A DNA stretch of 64,000 nucleotides from Flexilinea sp. GTDB lineage: Bacteria; Chloroflexota; Anaerolineae; Anaerolineales; Anaerolineaceae. The notes beneath the pieces were generated by a model. That model did not search any database. It saw nothing but the letters and a program-made list of their open reading frames with translations, and was not told where the DNA came from. Positions within the stretch are counted from its first letter, which is position 1; every line of letters begins with the position of its first letter. Below, piece after piece: positions 26,657 through 35,974 of the stretch. The position numbers were made by a program, and so were the translations under genes. Location of the stretch: contig JAFRIR010000113.1 in NCBI GenBank assembly GCA_017432685.1, forward strand, positions 23,673 to 87,672. The letters run 5' to 3'.

Positions 26657-29129
26657 TCCGTCCCCCGCTGATACCGCGGCTGATCGCCAGTGCCTCCGCT
26701 TTTCCTCCAAGCCCGTTTTCTCCGGACGCACCAACACATCCGGGACAGCCGTCAGAACAGGAACAGTTTCGAATCAAGCTGATAACCGCATCATTGATTT
26801 CCTCACAACGTTCAGCAATTGCCTGAGTCAGACCGATCCCACCCGGCGTGTTCTCATAAAAAAATATCGCCGGTCTGCCCTGAAAATCAGCACAATCCTG
26901 TTCAACGGAAACATTGAGATCACCGGGATCGCATTCTATAAACAAAGCTGCCAACTGATGAAAAGCAGCCGCATATCCTGCCAGACCGCTTCGGATCAAA
27001 ACATTTTGTTCAATGCGATGATGGCAATCCGGACACAGCGTCACCAGATTTTCCGGCGCATTGGCTTTCGCTTTATCTGAGAATGTTCGAAAAGGCTGAA
27101 TATGATGTACATGAAGAGAAGAAACAGAGTTTTTTGTATGGCAGAGTGTACATTCATAATGATCTCTTTCCAGAACCGATTTACGAATACGATCCCAGTC
27201 CGGTCCATAATCATTCCTGTCCGAGCGCCACATCAAAGAATCACGCAGCTCAGCACGCAGTTCTTCTTTCAACACGATTGCACAGGCCTTCGTCTCAAGG
27301 ATCTCCTCAGGCATATCCAGAGGATTCACTTCCAAAACCTGCCGTGTTTCGTTGTCTGTCTTTTTATAACTGACGACCCTGTTCTTTACCGTCACTTCAG
27401 CTGTGATGATTTCCGATCCGGGCTCATCTTTTTTATCAAGGATTTCATTGACGGTCAGATGTGATTCAGACTGTGCTTCTGTCGAATAATTTACGCTGCA
27501 GCGCTTTGCATGCGCAATATTCTCCTGAAGGTCCAGGTCTTTGATCAGGTACGAAACACCGTTATGGTAATAAACAGCTCCGGGATGGATCATCCAGTAG
27601 GAAGATGAGCGGTCAACTTCGCCAATGAGTTCCGGTTTATCCAATCCCTCTGCCATGATGCTGATTCGATGCAGTCCGGCATTTCTCAAAGAGACCGTGG
27701 ATTGTGGAAGCCCGCTTTCAAGCCAGTAATAATGGTCACCGCTGAAGCGGGCAATTCCCTGTGCGACAAAATAATTCAGCAGTTCCTGCGTTTCCTCAAG
27801 AGATAAACTGCCATAACGTTCATTGACCGAGAACGGGATTTCATACAAAGCGCATTGCAGATGCTGCAGCAAAATCAGCAAATTATCCGGATCGATCAGC
27901 ACCGGCTCAATGCGCTTTTCAAGCAAAAATTCCGGATGTGTCACGATATATTGATCCGTCGGTGTCTGAGAACCAATCAGTACAAAACGGGAATTACCGC
28001 TTCTCCGCCCGGCACGTCCCTGCCGCTGCATCAGTGCAGAGACAGATCCCGGGTAACCGATGGAAATCACCGTATCGATTCCTCCGATATCCATTCCCAA
28101 TTCCAGTGCATTGGTAGCGGCAATACAGCGCGTCTCTCCGGATTTCAAACCAGCTTCAATCGCCCGGCGCTCTCTGGTAAGATATCCGGATCGGTAACCG
28201 GATGCATCGACTTTATAGTCTCTCAGCCTGCGAACAGTGAACTCAACAGACTGGCGAGACTGGCAGAAAAGCAGTATCTGCCGGTTAGTTTTAAGAAGCT
28301 GCTCTGCGGTTTTTGCCGCGGTTGAAATAGCTCCGGCCCGAAGCTGAAACTCCTCATCAATGACCGGCGGATTCAAAAACACAACTTCACGCTCTCCATG
28401 CCCGGAGTTATCTTCGTTGATCAGTGTGAATTTTTCATCCGTGAGTTTTTGAGCCAACTCTTTTCCATTGGAAAGCGTGGCACTGCAAAAGATGAAGCGC
28501 GGGTCCGCAAGATAGTGGTTTGCACTCCGTTTGATACGCCTCATCACATTGGACACATGAGAACCAAACACACCCTTGTAGATATGGATCTCATCCAGAA
28601 CGATCCATTTAAGATGAGACAGGAATTCAGCCCAGGCTGGATGATAAGGCAAAATGCCCATGTGCAGCATATCCGGATTCGTCAGAATGACGCGAGCCCG
28701 TGAACGTATAAGATTCCGATGTGCTTTCGAAGTATCTCCGTCATAGACTGCAATCTTATCAGCCAGTTCCGGGATCAGAGCGGTCAGGCTGCGGTGCTGG
28801 TCCTGCGTCAGCGCTTTGGTAGGAAAGACAAGGATCGCAGTCGCATTCTCGTCCGAAAGCAGCATCTCGATAAGCGGTATCTGGTAGCAAAGACTCTTCC
28901 CGCTGGATGTTCCGGTGGATATCACCACGTTTTCGCCATTGTAGACTGATTCGATTGCTTTCCGCTGATGAGCATAAAGCAGATGAATATTTTGAGCAGA
29001 AAGCAGGGAAATGGTTTTATCATTAAGCCACACAGGAAGCGGAACATACACAGCATCCTTGTGCGGCTGCGTTTCAGAATAGGTGATTTCACCGAATTTT
29101 GTCAGCGGATTCTTCGACTCCATTTTCAT
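26649..29129 (-). CDS. mrfA: MrfA/YprA-like DEAD/DEAH-box helicase with inserted HNH domain
   Basis: An 826-aa SF2 helicase. Motifs: Q/I region STGTSSGKSLCYQIP (about 72-86), II DEIH, III SATLS, and VI QRQGRAGRRSG. The C-terminal DUF1998/MZB zinc domain shows FFYENTPGGIGL and CSCSDGCPGC (~792-800), the four cysteines known to be essential in MrfA. Between the two lies an HNH-type nuclease module (about 650-710; CTLCHT, HVHHIQP, ENLVTLCPDCHHRI). MrfA unwinds DNA 3'-5' during repair of mitomycin adducts. A TATAAT box lies only 11 nt from the ATG. Confidence 0.9.
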   Translation of the reverse strand: MKMESKNPLTKFGEITYSETQPHKDAVYVPLPVWLNDKTISLLSAQNIHLLYAHQRKAIESVYNGENVVISTGTSSGKSLCYQIPLIEMLLSDENATAILVFPTKALTQDQHRSLTALIPELADKIAVYDGDTSKAHRNLIRSRARVILTNPDMLHMGILPYHPAWAEFLSHLKWIVLDEIHIYKGVFGSHVSNVMRRIKRSANHYLADPRFIFCSATLSNGKELAQKLTDEKFTLINEDNSGHGEREVVFLNPPVIDEEFQLRAGAISTAAKTAEQLLKTNRQILLFCQSRQSVEFTVRRLRDYKVDASGYRSGYLTRERRAIEAGLKSGETRCIAATNALELGMDIGGIDTVISIGYPGSVSALMQRQGRAGRRSGNSRFVLIGSQTPTDQYIVTHPEFLLEKRIEPVLIDPDNLLILLQHLQCALYEIPFSVNERYGSLSLEETQELLNYFVAQGIARFSGDHYYWLESGLPQSTVSLRNAGLHRISIMAEGLDKPELIGEVDRSSSYWMIHPGAVYYHNGVSYLIKDLDLQENIAHAKRCSVNYSTEAQSESHLTVNEILDKKDEPGSEIITAEVTVKNRVVSYKKTDNETRQVLEVNPLDMPEEILETKACAIVLKEELRAELRDSLMWRSDRNDYGPDWDRIRKSVLERDHYECTLCHTKNSVSSLHVHHIQPFRTFSDKAKANAPENLVTLCPDCHHRIEQNVLIRSGLAGYAAAFHQLAALFIECDPGDLNVSVEQDCADFQGRPAIFFYENTPGGIGLTQAIAERCEEINDAVISLIRNCSCSDGCPGCVGASGENGLGGKAEALAISRGISGGRNE

Positions 29130-29140
29130 AACTCTAAGTA

Positions 29141-29146
29141 ATTATA
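29141..29146 (-). promoter_or_regulatory. -10 box close to the mrfA start
   Basis: TATAAT on the minus strand with 11 nt to the ATG at 29129 (17 nt to the alternative ATG 29123). Predicted leader is about 5 nt; no Shine-Dalgarno is present. Confidence 0.4.
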
Positions 29147-29211
29147 AAACGAAAGGAATAGTTTGGTCTTATTGTTTCCGGTTTACTGAAACTTTTTCCT
29201 TCTATATTCAG

Positions 29212-29217
29212 TATAAT
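29212..29217 (+). promoter_or_regulatory. -10 box for the NBR1-Ig protein gene
   Basis: TATAAT 29 nt upstream of the ATG at 29247; an AAAGGAG Shine-Dalgarno lies between. No convincing -35 is seen. Confidence 0.4.
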
Positions 29218-29246
29218 AAATAAAGGACAACAAAGGAGAAAACCAC

Positions 29247-29963
29247 ATGAACAACAAAAACCTGATCAACATTCTCTTATTCATCACCCTGCTTATCTCT
29301 GCATCAGCAGCTGCCGGAGACGGTCTGGCGCCTGTACAAAACCAGCAATCATACCCAATACCACAGCTATATCCCGTTGGGAAGGCTCCGGCTCCGGGTT
29401 ACACCCCGCAGCAATATAATTACCAGCCGCAGTCCCAACCGTACAACTATCAACCGCAGCAATATAATTATAATTTCCAGCAGCCATATTATTATCCGTA
29501 CCAACAGCCGAGCCAGCCTCAGCAGCAGTATTATTATTCACCCCAATATTATAATAATACACAGCCGATCTATGACCCTGTTTCCGGACTTTATTTTTAC
29601 ACGATCAACGAGCAGCAGCAATATTCCTATCCGTCTCAGCCAACCTATCCCTATGGCAATGACAGCAATGTGATCGTCGCTAAAAACTGGAAACCAAACG
29701 GATCAGTGGACCTCACCTGGACGATCCGTAACATGACACGCGAGGATTGGGGACGCTCCAATGTCGACATCAAGTGCATCAGCGGCTGCCACCTGCTGAC
29801 CGATCCCAGCCGCACGCTCTGGGATATCCCGCATACCGTAAACCGGAACAACCAACTCACATTTACGGTCAACATCTGGCAGCCAATGTACGGGGAAACA
29901 ATGACATTCGCCATGGTTGCCGGATCCAAAACACTTTATACCTTCAATGTCAATCCGAATTAA
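29247..29963 (+). CDS. Secreted Tyr/Gln/Pro-rich protein with NBR1-type Ig-like domain
   Basis: A 238-aa protein with a signal peptide (about residues 1-22), a ~100-residue low-complexity region of Tyr, Gln, Pro and Asn (QQYNYQPQ-type units), then an Ig-like domain of the NBR1 (next-to-BRCA1) type: the pattern AKNWKPNGSVDLTWTIRNM followed by the W of the DW motif, and the closing ETMTFAMVAG. Two cysteines (KCISGC) lie in that domain. A Shine-Dalgarno AAAGGAG precedes the ATG. The gene ends at a terminator. NBR1-Ig domains are common on Chloroflexota surface proteins; their ligands are unknown. Confidence 0.8.
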   Translation: MNNKNLINILLFITLLISASAAAGDGLAPVQNQQSYPIPQLYPVGKAPAPGYTPQQYNYQPQSQPYNYQPQQYNYNFQQPYYYPYQQPSQPQQQYYYSPQYYNNTQPIYDPVSGLYFYTINEQQQYSYPSQPTYPYGNDSNVIVAKNWKPNGSVDLTWTIRNMTREDWGRSNVDIKCISGCHLLTDPSRTLWDIPHTVNRNNQLTFTVNIWQPMYGETMTFAMVAGSKTLYTFNVNPN

Positions 29964-29993
29964 GAACGGCATATCTCCTTTTGCGTTTTTTAC

Positions 29994-30025
29994 AGAGGCG
30001 GGACCACGATCCGTCTCTTTTTTTT
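29994..30025 (+). terminator. Terminator after the NBR1-Ig gene
   Basis: Stem GAGGCGG (29996-30002) pairs with CCGTCTC (30011-30017; one G-U pair) and is followed by eight T (30018-30025). Confidence 0.75.
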
Positions 30026-30064
30026 CAAAAAGCTCTGAGTGATGCCATACAACGATTTTTGATG

Positions 30065-30070
30065 TATAAT
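30065..30070 (+). promoter_or_regulatory. -10 box for the LRR protein gene
   Basis: TATAAT preceded directly by TG, 47 nt before the ATG at 30118. No clear -35. Confidence 0.35.
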
Positions 30071-30117
30071 GGAATCAATCTTTGCAGCAGCAAATCATCT
30101 GCCGAAAGGTATGTTTT

Positions 30118-31500
30118 ATGAAAAATAGACTCTTCTTACTTTGGATTGTTGTCATTTTTATAGTGTCTGTTTCAGGATCTTTTGCTGAAGATCTCGTTTA
30201 TGAAGATTACGTCTATGCGATTCTTTCTGACGGTACTGCTGAAATTACCGGCTATACAGGAGAAGAAACTTATCTCACAATACCCGAACGGGTAAATGAA
30301 GATATTCCTGTTTCATCCATCGGCAGCAGCGTTTTTGCCTACAATGACAGCCTTGAGACGGTTATTGTCCCGGAAGGCATCGTCTCGATTGGCGATCACA
30401 GCTTCGCAGAATGTACAGCTCTTGAAAGCGTAAGTCTCCCTGAAAGTCTTCAGTGGCTCGGTGACCTGGTGTTTCAAGGCGACATAAAACTCAGCGAAAT
30501 CACACTGCCTGCAAACCTGGTCCGGATCGGTATGAACCCTTTTGACCGCTGTGACTCACTGGAAGCCTTTGAAATCTCAGAAGACAACATCTATTATCTG
30601 ACCGAGGAAGGTATCCTGTATGACCGGAAAGCCAACGCACTGCTTGCCTACCCGGCGGGGAAAGCCGATACCAACTATTCCGTTCCGGAATGGGTAACCG
30701 ATATCTCCGCAGCTGCTTTTTCCGAAAACGGGTTTATTACAGAAATCACTCTTCACGAAAACATCACTGCCATGGAAGGGAACCCGTTTTGCGGTTGCCA
30801 GAACCTGAAAGCCATTGCCATTTCAGCGCTCAACCTCGATTTTGAGATCAGGAACAACACGCTGATAAACCGACAAAAGAAGGAATTAATCGCCTGGCTG
30901 TGGGGCTCTGACAATGATTCCTATTCTGTTCCCTCCGGCATCAGATCAATCGGCAATGAAGCATTTTATAAGCATAAGGAATTGCAAAAAATCAACTTAC
31001 CTGAGACACTTGTTTACATCGGTGATGCCGCCTTTGCCGAAAGCGGCCTCATCACCGTCAAAATCCCGAACAACGTTGTTTCTATTGGTTCCAACGCTTT
31101 CAGCGGTTGTGAAGCGCTGGAAACTGTCACCCTGCCATCCAATCTGTCCCAAATCGAAAGATACACGTTTTCAAGATGTTCAAACCTGAAAGACATTCAG
31201 TTTCCCAAAACGGTGAACGTCATCGGAGAAGGAGCATTTTATAACTGCGTATCTCTGACAGAACTGGAATTGCCTGAGAACCTTTATGTCATAGGCGATT
31301 ATGCGTTTCTCTCCTGTACCGCCCTTACCACAGTGGATTTTCCCGAACGTCTATTTTCGATAGGGAGAGGAGCTTTTTATGGCTCCGAGAACCTGACTGC
31401 CACTGTGGCGCCGGGTTCACTTGCCGAAGAATGGGCTATCCAAAGCCAGGTTCCTTTTATCCACAAAAATGTCACCTATGTGACCACTGAATCTATCTGA
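30118..31500 (+). CDS. Secreted BspA-type leucine-rich-repeat protein
   Basis: A 460-aa protein from ATG 30118 (GAAAGG upstream); the earlier frame start is not supported. A signal peptide (~1-23) is followed by about twelve LRR_5 (BspA/TpLRR) units of ~23 residues with the pattern I-x-x-x-A-F-x-x-C-x-x-L-x-x-(V/I)-x-(L/I)-P, such as IGDHSFAECTALESVSLPES. No other domain or sortase signal is seen. BspA-like proteins bind host or matrix proteins, or act in adhesion between cells. The gene converges with the UvrA-like gene. Confidence 0.88.
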   Translation: MKNRLFLLWIVVIFIVSVSGSFAEDLVYEDYVYAILSDGTAEITGYTGEETYLTIPERVNEDIPVSSIGSSVFAYNDSLETVIVPEGIVSIGDHSFAECTALESVSLPESLQWLGDLVFQGDIKLSEITLPANLVRIGMNPFDRCDSLEAFEISEDNIYYLTEEGILYDRKANALLAYPAGKADTNYSVPEWVTDISAAAFSENGFITEITLHENITAMEGNPFCGCQNLKAIAISALNLDFEIRNNTLINRQKKELIAWLWGSDNDSYSVPSGIRSIGNEAFYKHKELQKINLPETLVYIGDAAFAESGLITVKIPNNVVSIGSNAFSGCEALETVTLPSNLSQIERYTFSRCSNLKDIQFPKTVNVIGEGAFYNCVSLTELELPENLYVIGDYAFLSCTALTTVDFPERLFSIGRGAFYGSENLTATVAPGSLAEEWAIQSQVPFIHKNVTYVTTESI

Positions 31501-31519
31501 ACGGTATTTTTCAGAAGAA

Positions 31520-31587
31520 GGTACATGAGCGCCTGGTACAGTCGTACCGGAGATTGCGTACGCTGTATCAGAGTTGCCAATGTACCT
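31520..31587. repeat. Nested palindromes in the convergent gap
   Basis: GGTACAT (31520-31526) pairs with ATGTACC (31580-31586). Inside it are the hairpin GGTAC-AGTC-GTACC (31535-31548), closed further by CC/GG, and a perfect 8-bp palindrome GCGTACGC (31556-31563). There is no T-run, so it is not a classic terminator. Confidence 0.5.
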
Positions 31588-31604
31588 GAATAACAGGAAA
31601 AATG

Positions 31605-34082
31605 TCACAGGAAGGTGCCGGTAATGCTTTCCGGGCATCTTTTTATCTCCTCCGGAGTGCCGACAGCGACGATCCTGCCGCCTTCTTCTCCACCGCCCGG
31701 TCCCATATCGATAATGTAGTCGGCGTTCCGGATCACGTCCAGGTCATGTTCGATCACGATCACTGAAGCGCCATTCCCCAATAATGTATCGAACACAGCG
31801 AGAAGTGTTTCTACATCCAGCGGATGGAGCCCAATCGTCGGTTCATCAAAAATAAACACGGAATCTTTCTGGAGTTTACCCATTTCACTTGCCAGCTTCA
31901 ACCGTTGCGCCTCCCCACCGGAAAGGCTGGGTGTCTCTTCACCCAATGTCAGGTATCCAAGACCAAGCTTCTGCAGCACCTCAAGACGCGGAGACACAGT
32001 TTTCATGTCCGCACAGAAATCCAGTGCGCTTTTGATATCCATAGCCATCAATTCCGGTAAAGAAAGTTCATGTCCGCTTTTATTCTTATGTCTGATAGCA
32101 TAAGCTGCCTTTGCATACCGCGACCCTCGGCATTCCGGGCAGGGAATGTCCACATCCGGTAAAAATTGAACATCCAGACTGATGGACCCGGTCCCGTCAC
32201 AAACCGGACAGCGCAGATTCCCGGTGTTGTAGGAAAAATCTCCGGCCTTAAACCTTCGTTCCTTTGCATCCTGTGTCCGTGCGTATATTTTGCGCAGCTC
32301 ATCATGCACGTTGGCATAGGTGGCCACTGTTGAACGGACGTTAATACCGATCGGGGTTGCATCGATCAATTTCACATGAGCTATGCCCTGTGCCTCGATC
32401 CCGCTCACATGGTCGGGCATCTTTTTCCCCTGTGTCAGGGCTTCCAACGCAGGTACCAGGCTTTCCAGAATCATCGTCGTTTTCCCGGACCCTGAAACAC
32501 CTGTCACTACGGTCAGTTTTCCTTTTGGAATCGCTACATCCAACGGTTTTACGGTATGAATCTGAGATGTTTGCATACGGATCGAACCCACAGCGAATAA
32601 ATCTTCAGGAGCACAGTCTGCCATCATCCGCTTCACTGGTCTGTCAGCCAGAAAAGGTCCGATTTTCGAGCAGGAATTCGCAATGATCTGAGCTACTGTT
32701 CCTTCTGCGATCACGCTCCCACCGTCAGCCCCGGCCAGTGGTCCCATCTCAATGATCCAGTCAGATTCCTTCAGAATCTGCGGATCATGGTCAACCAACA
32801 GCACCGAGTTGCCATCTGCCACCAGGTCATGCATCACACCATTCAGCCCCGTTATGTTGGCCGGATGCAGCCCGATGGATGGCTCATCAAGAACGTACAA
32901 AACACCGGTCGTACGATTGCGGACAGAACGGGCCAGCTGCATTCGCTGACGTTCTCCTGTTGAAAGGGTTGAGGCAGCACGGTCAAGGGAAAGATAAGAA
33001 AGTCCCAGGTCCATCAGCCGACGGGCTGCGGTAAAGAAAGATTCGCAGATGCTTTTCGCCATTGGGCTCATCTCTTCCGGAAGTGAATCCGGAACAGCTT
33101 CCACCCATTTCACCAATTCACCTAGGGAAAGTTTGCATACTTCATCCAGAGAAGCACCTTGTATCTGTGGCTGTCTGGCACGCTCGGAAAGACGGGTACC
33201 GTGACATTCAGGACAAAGCTCTTCCTTGAGGAACTTCTCGACCCGCTTCATACCGGTTTCATCCTTCACCTTGGATAGAGCATTTTCCACCGTATAGATC
33301 GCATTAAAATAGGTGAAATCCAATTCAGCAGCACCACCGCTGGTTTTATTCTGAATAAACATGTGATGTTTGACCGGCGGTCCATAAAAAACCAGTTCCC
33401 TTTCTTTCGGGGTCAGTTCTTTGAAAGGCACATCAGTTCGTACACCGAGCTCCCGGGCAATATCTTTCATCAACGACCACATCAGCGTCTGCCATGGAAG
33501 GACAGCTCCTTCGTCGATTGTCAGTCTTTCATCCGGGACCAAAGTGGATTCATCTACAATCCGCACGATCCCGGTTCCTCCGCAGTGTTCACAGGCACCC
33601 TGGCTGTTGAAAGCAAGCTCTTCCGCACCGGGTGCGTAAAAATGTTCACCGCATACCGGGCAGACAAGCTCCCGTTCTGCTGCCACATTCAGCGTTGGCT
33701 CCAAACGATGTCCGTTTGGACAAACATGATGGGCAAGCCGTGAAAACATCAGCCGCAGGCTGTTCAGCAGCTCCGTACCGGTACCGAATGTCGAACGTAT
33801 TCCCGGAACACCGGGACGCTGATGCAGCGCAAGCGCAGCCGGAACATAAAGCACATCGTCCACATCGGCTTTCGCCGCCTGTGTCATTCGTCGGCGGGTA
33901 TAGGTGGAAAGTGATTCCAGATAGCGGCGGGATCCTTCAGCGTAAAGAACGCCCAACGCCAGAGAAGATTTACCGGAACCGGAGACGCCGGCAATTCCGA
34001 CGATTTGATTCAACGGAACATCTACATCGATATTTTTCAGGTTATGGACCCGTGCCCCGCGTATTTCGATTTTTTCCGGCAT
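31605..34082 (-). CDS. UvrA-like ABC ATPase (short UvrA2-type paralogue)
   Basis: An 825-aa protein from ATG 34082 (AAAGGA upstream). There are two ABC ATPase modules with Walker A (GVSGSGKSSL near 35 and GVSGSGKTTM near 505), signatures LSTGERQR and LSGGEAQR, and zinc-finger cysteines (CPVCGEHF/CEHCGG and CPVCDGTG/CPECRG). Canonical UvrA is ~940 aa; this one is shorter and the segment that would hold the UvrB-binding domain is compressed, as in UvrA2 paralogues linked to tolerance of DNA-damaging drugs. It is alone on its strand and follows a terminator. Whether a true UvrA exists elsewhere cannot be told from this window. Confidence 0.85.
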   Translation of the reverse strand: MPEKIEIRGARVHNLKNIDVDVPLNQIVGIAGVSGSGKSSLALGVLYAEGSRRYLESLSTYTRRRMTQAAKADVDDVLYVPAALALHQRPGVPGIRSTFGTGTELLNSLRLMFSRLAHHVCPNGHRLEPTLNVAAERELVCPVCGEHFYAPGAEELAFNSQGACEHCGGTGIVRIVDESTLVPDERLTIDEGAVLPWQTLMWSLMKDIARELGVRTDVPFKELTPKERELVFYGPPVKHHMFIQNKTSGGAAELDFTYFNAIYTVENALSKVKDETGMKRVEKFLKEELCPECHGTRLSERARQPQIQGASLDEVCKLSLGELVKWVEAVPDSLPEEMSPMAKSICESFFTAARRLMDLGLSYLSLDRAASTLSTGERQRMQLARSVRNRTTGVLYVLDEPSIGLHPANITGLNGVMHDLVADGNSVLLVDHDPQILKESDWIIEMGPLAGADGGSVIAEGTVAQIIANSCSKIGPFLADRPVKRMMADCAPEDLFAVGSIRMQTSQIHTVKPLDVAIPKGKLTVVTGVSGSGKTTMILESLVPALEALTQGKKMPDHVSGIEAQGIAHVKLIDATPIGINVRSTVATYANVHDELRKIYARTQDAKERRFKAGDFSYNTGNLRCPVCDGTGSISLDVQFLPDVDIPCPECRGSRYAKAAYAIRHKNKSGHELSLPELMAMDIKSALDFCADMKTVSPRLEVLQKLGLGYLTLGEETPSLSGGEAQRLKLASEMGKLQKDSVFIFDEPTIGLHPLDVETLLAVFDTLLGNGASVIVIEHDLDVIRNADYIIDMGPGGGEEGGRIVAVGTPEEIKRCPESITGTFL

Positions 34083-34123
34083 AAACTGTCCTTTCTGCTG
34101 CTGCATCGAATGCTATAAAACAA

Positions 34124-34155
34124 TGAAACGGCATGACCGAAATCATGCCGTTTCA
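34124..34155 (-). terminator. Terminator of the 5'-nucleotidase gene
   Basis: A perfect 13-bp stem TGAAACGGCATGA (34124-34136) / TCATGCCGTTTCA (34143-34155), followed on the minus strand by TTGTTTTAT. Confidence 0.75.
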
Positions 34156-34182
34156 AATTATAACCTTCTTTTAAGGGTCGTC

Positions 34183-35826
34183 TTATTTGACAGTGATGCG
34201 TCCCTGCGGTTCAGCATAGGCGCTCAGATCGCCATCAAGGGAAACGATGTAATTTACAACGACCTGATAGTCCGGAACACCCGGATCCAGAACGACTTCA
34301 TCACCCTGGAACATGGTGGTACCATCACCACCATCGCGCAGCATATAGTCATGAGAAGCCACAAGGTAGATAGCGGTCGGATCAAGCGCAACCCATTCAC
34401 CGTTCTTTTCAACTTCCACGTTGGTCACGCGGCGCGGAGCATCTTCGATAAAACCGAAGAACATGCCATTGGCATCAGCGACTGCCGGGGATTCGATAGA
34501 CGTATCGATTGTATAGCGCAGGCCGGAGACCTGGAGGAAGCCGCCCAGTTCACCGTTAGCATTGCCGTCAACTGTCTTGTATTCAGCCTGCGTATTGCGG
34601 GAAGTCCATTCCAGCGCATCGAGGATCTGCTGACCATTTGCCCGGACCGCAAAGAGCTGGTTGCCGAACGGATGACAGGCTTTGATGTCAGCGAAGGTCA
34701 GGTCGCCGGCAGCAAGGTTGGCACGGATGCCGCCGCCGTTGGCGAAAGCAATATCTGCTTTGGTCGCATAGCGATAAGCATCGGCGACGAGATCGCCGAG
34801 GTTGGTTTCACGGGAGCGGACCATGCGGATCCCGTCCTGATCAGTGATCCACAGGTCAACATTCGAGGAAGCCATGACTTCATTGATGATATCTTCATAA
34901 TCAGCAGTGATTACAGCCTCTGCGAGATCGAATCCAGCGCTGCGCGGCAGGGTACCGTTAACAATCGTAGTGGTGATGACACCGGTATCGGCGATGTTCA
35001 AAACACCGATATATTGAAGTTTGGTGCCGGTGGAGGACAGCGGAACCAGGTAACCTTCATCATTCGGAACCATCATAGACGGAATCACAGAATGAGAGTG
35101 TCCATCCAGACAGGCGTCAATGCCATGAGTATTTTCAATGACATCGATGGAACGGTACGGGGTCGCATCATCTTCAATACCCAGGTGAGCAAGAAGAATG
35201 ACATAATCGGCGCCTTCTGCCCGTGCTTTATCAACAGAATCCTGAACCATTCCGTAAAGGATATCTCCATTCTCGCCCTGACCGAAGTCATAAACAAATT
35301 TACCATTTTCCTGGAAGAAGGTCGGTGTGGAAGTAGCAATGCTCAGCGGAGTTGTAGCGCCGACGAAACCGACTTTCACCTTACCGAAATCGTGGACAAC
35401 ATAAGGCTTCGCAAAGGCAAGTTTATTACCTTCTGTACCGGTGTAATTGATGTTGCAGGTGACATAAGGAAAATCAGCTTCTTCAGCCAATTCCGCAAGT
35501 CGGTCCATACCATAGTCAAATTCATGATTGCCAAAGATAGCGTAATCATAGCCAACGGCGTTCATCAAATCAATGACCAATTCACCTTCGGAAACAGCAC
35601 CGATCACATCGCCCTGGATAGAGTCACCGTTGTCGACAAGCAAGACATTCGGAGTAATGGTTTCATAGAATTCCTTAAGTGCAGCAACGGAACTGTAAGT
35701 GAGGTTATCTTCGTAACCGCAGTGTACGTCGTTTGTGAAAAGTACAACGATATCCTCTGCATAAACACCGCAGAAGGAGGCAAGCATAAGCACTGCCATG
35801 ACAATACAGATCAAACTTTTCTTCAT
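34183..35826 (-). CDS. Secreted 5'-nucleotidase / UDP-sugar hydrolase family protein
   Basis: A 547-aa protein with a signal peptide (~1-23). The N-terminal metallophosphatase domain shows the family blocks LFTNDVHCGYE, LLVDNGDSIQG, FGNHEFDYG, VILLAHLGI and CLDGHSHS. The C-terminal 5'-nucleotidase domain shows NLGDLVADAYRY, AFANGGGIRANL and SHDYMLRDGGDGTTMF, which hold the substrate and close the catalytic site. It probably scavenges nucleosides and phosphate from external nucleotides. AAGGAG precedes the ATG. It is monocistronic, ending at a strong terminator. Confidence 0.94.
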   Translation of the reverse strand: MKKSLICIVMAVLMLASFCGVYAEDIVVLFTNDVHCGYEDNLTYSSVAALKEFYETITPNVLLVDNGDSIQGDVIGAVSEGELVIDLMNAVGYDYAIFGNHEFDYGMDRLAELAEEADFPYVTCNINYTGTEGNKLAFAKPYVVHDFGKVKVGFVGATTPLSIATSTPTFFQENGKFVYDFGQGENGDILYGMVQDSVDKARAEGADYVILLAHLGIEDDATPYRSIDVIENTHGIDACLDGHSHSVIPSMMVPNDEGYLVPLSSTGTKLQYIGVLNIADTGVITTTIVNGTLPRSAGFDLAEAVITADYEDIINEVMASSNVDLWITDQDGIRMVRSRETNLGDLVADAYRYATKADIAFANGGGIRANLAAGDLTFADIKACHPFGNQLFAVRANGQQILDALEWTSRNTQAEYKTVDGNANGELGGFLQVSGLRYTIDTSIESPAVADANGMFFGFIEDAPRRVTNVEVEKNGEWVALDPTAIYLVASHDYMLRDGGDGTTMFQGDEVVLDPGVPDYQVVVNYIVSLDGDLSAYAEPQGRITVK

Positions 35827-35974
35827 ATAAACTCCTTTCGGTTTTTATTAATTATACCTATTTTCTCCTATCTGAAAAGAGTTTTTTTAATTCGAATCAG
35901 GGAAAAGGCTGTTTTTCGCTGTATATGGGGTACAATAATGTAGGATTACGAACGAATGATTTTGGAGGAATACC

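Noticed and set aside
34123..35943. 606-aa open frame on the plus strand
   Set aside because: It is antisense to the secreted 5'-nucleotidase, which has all its family motifs and a signal peptide; the plus-strand frame has no recognisable domain and spans the terminator.
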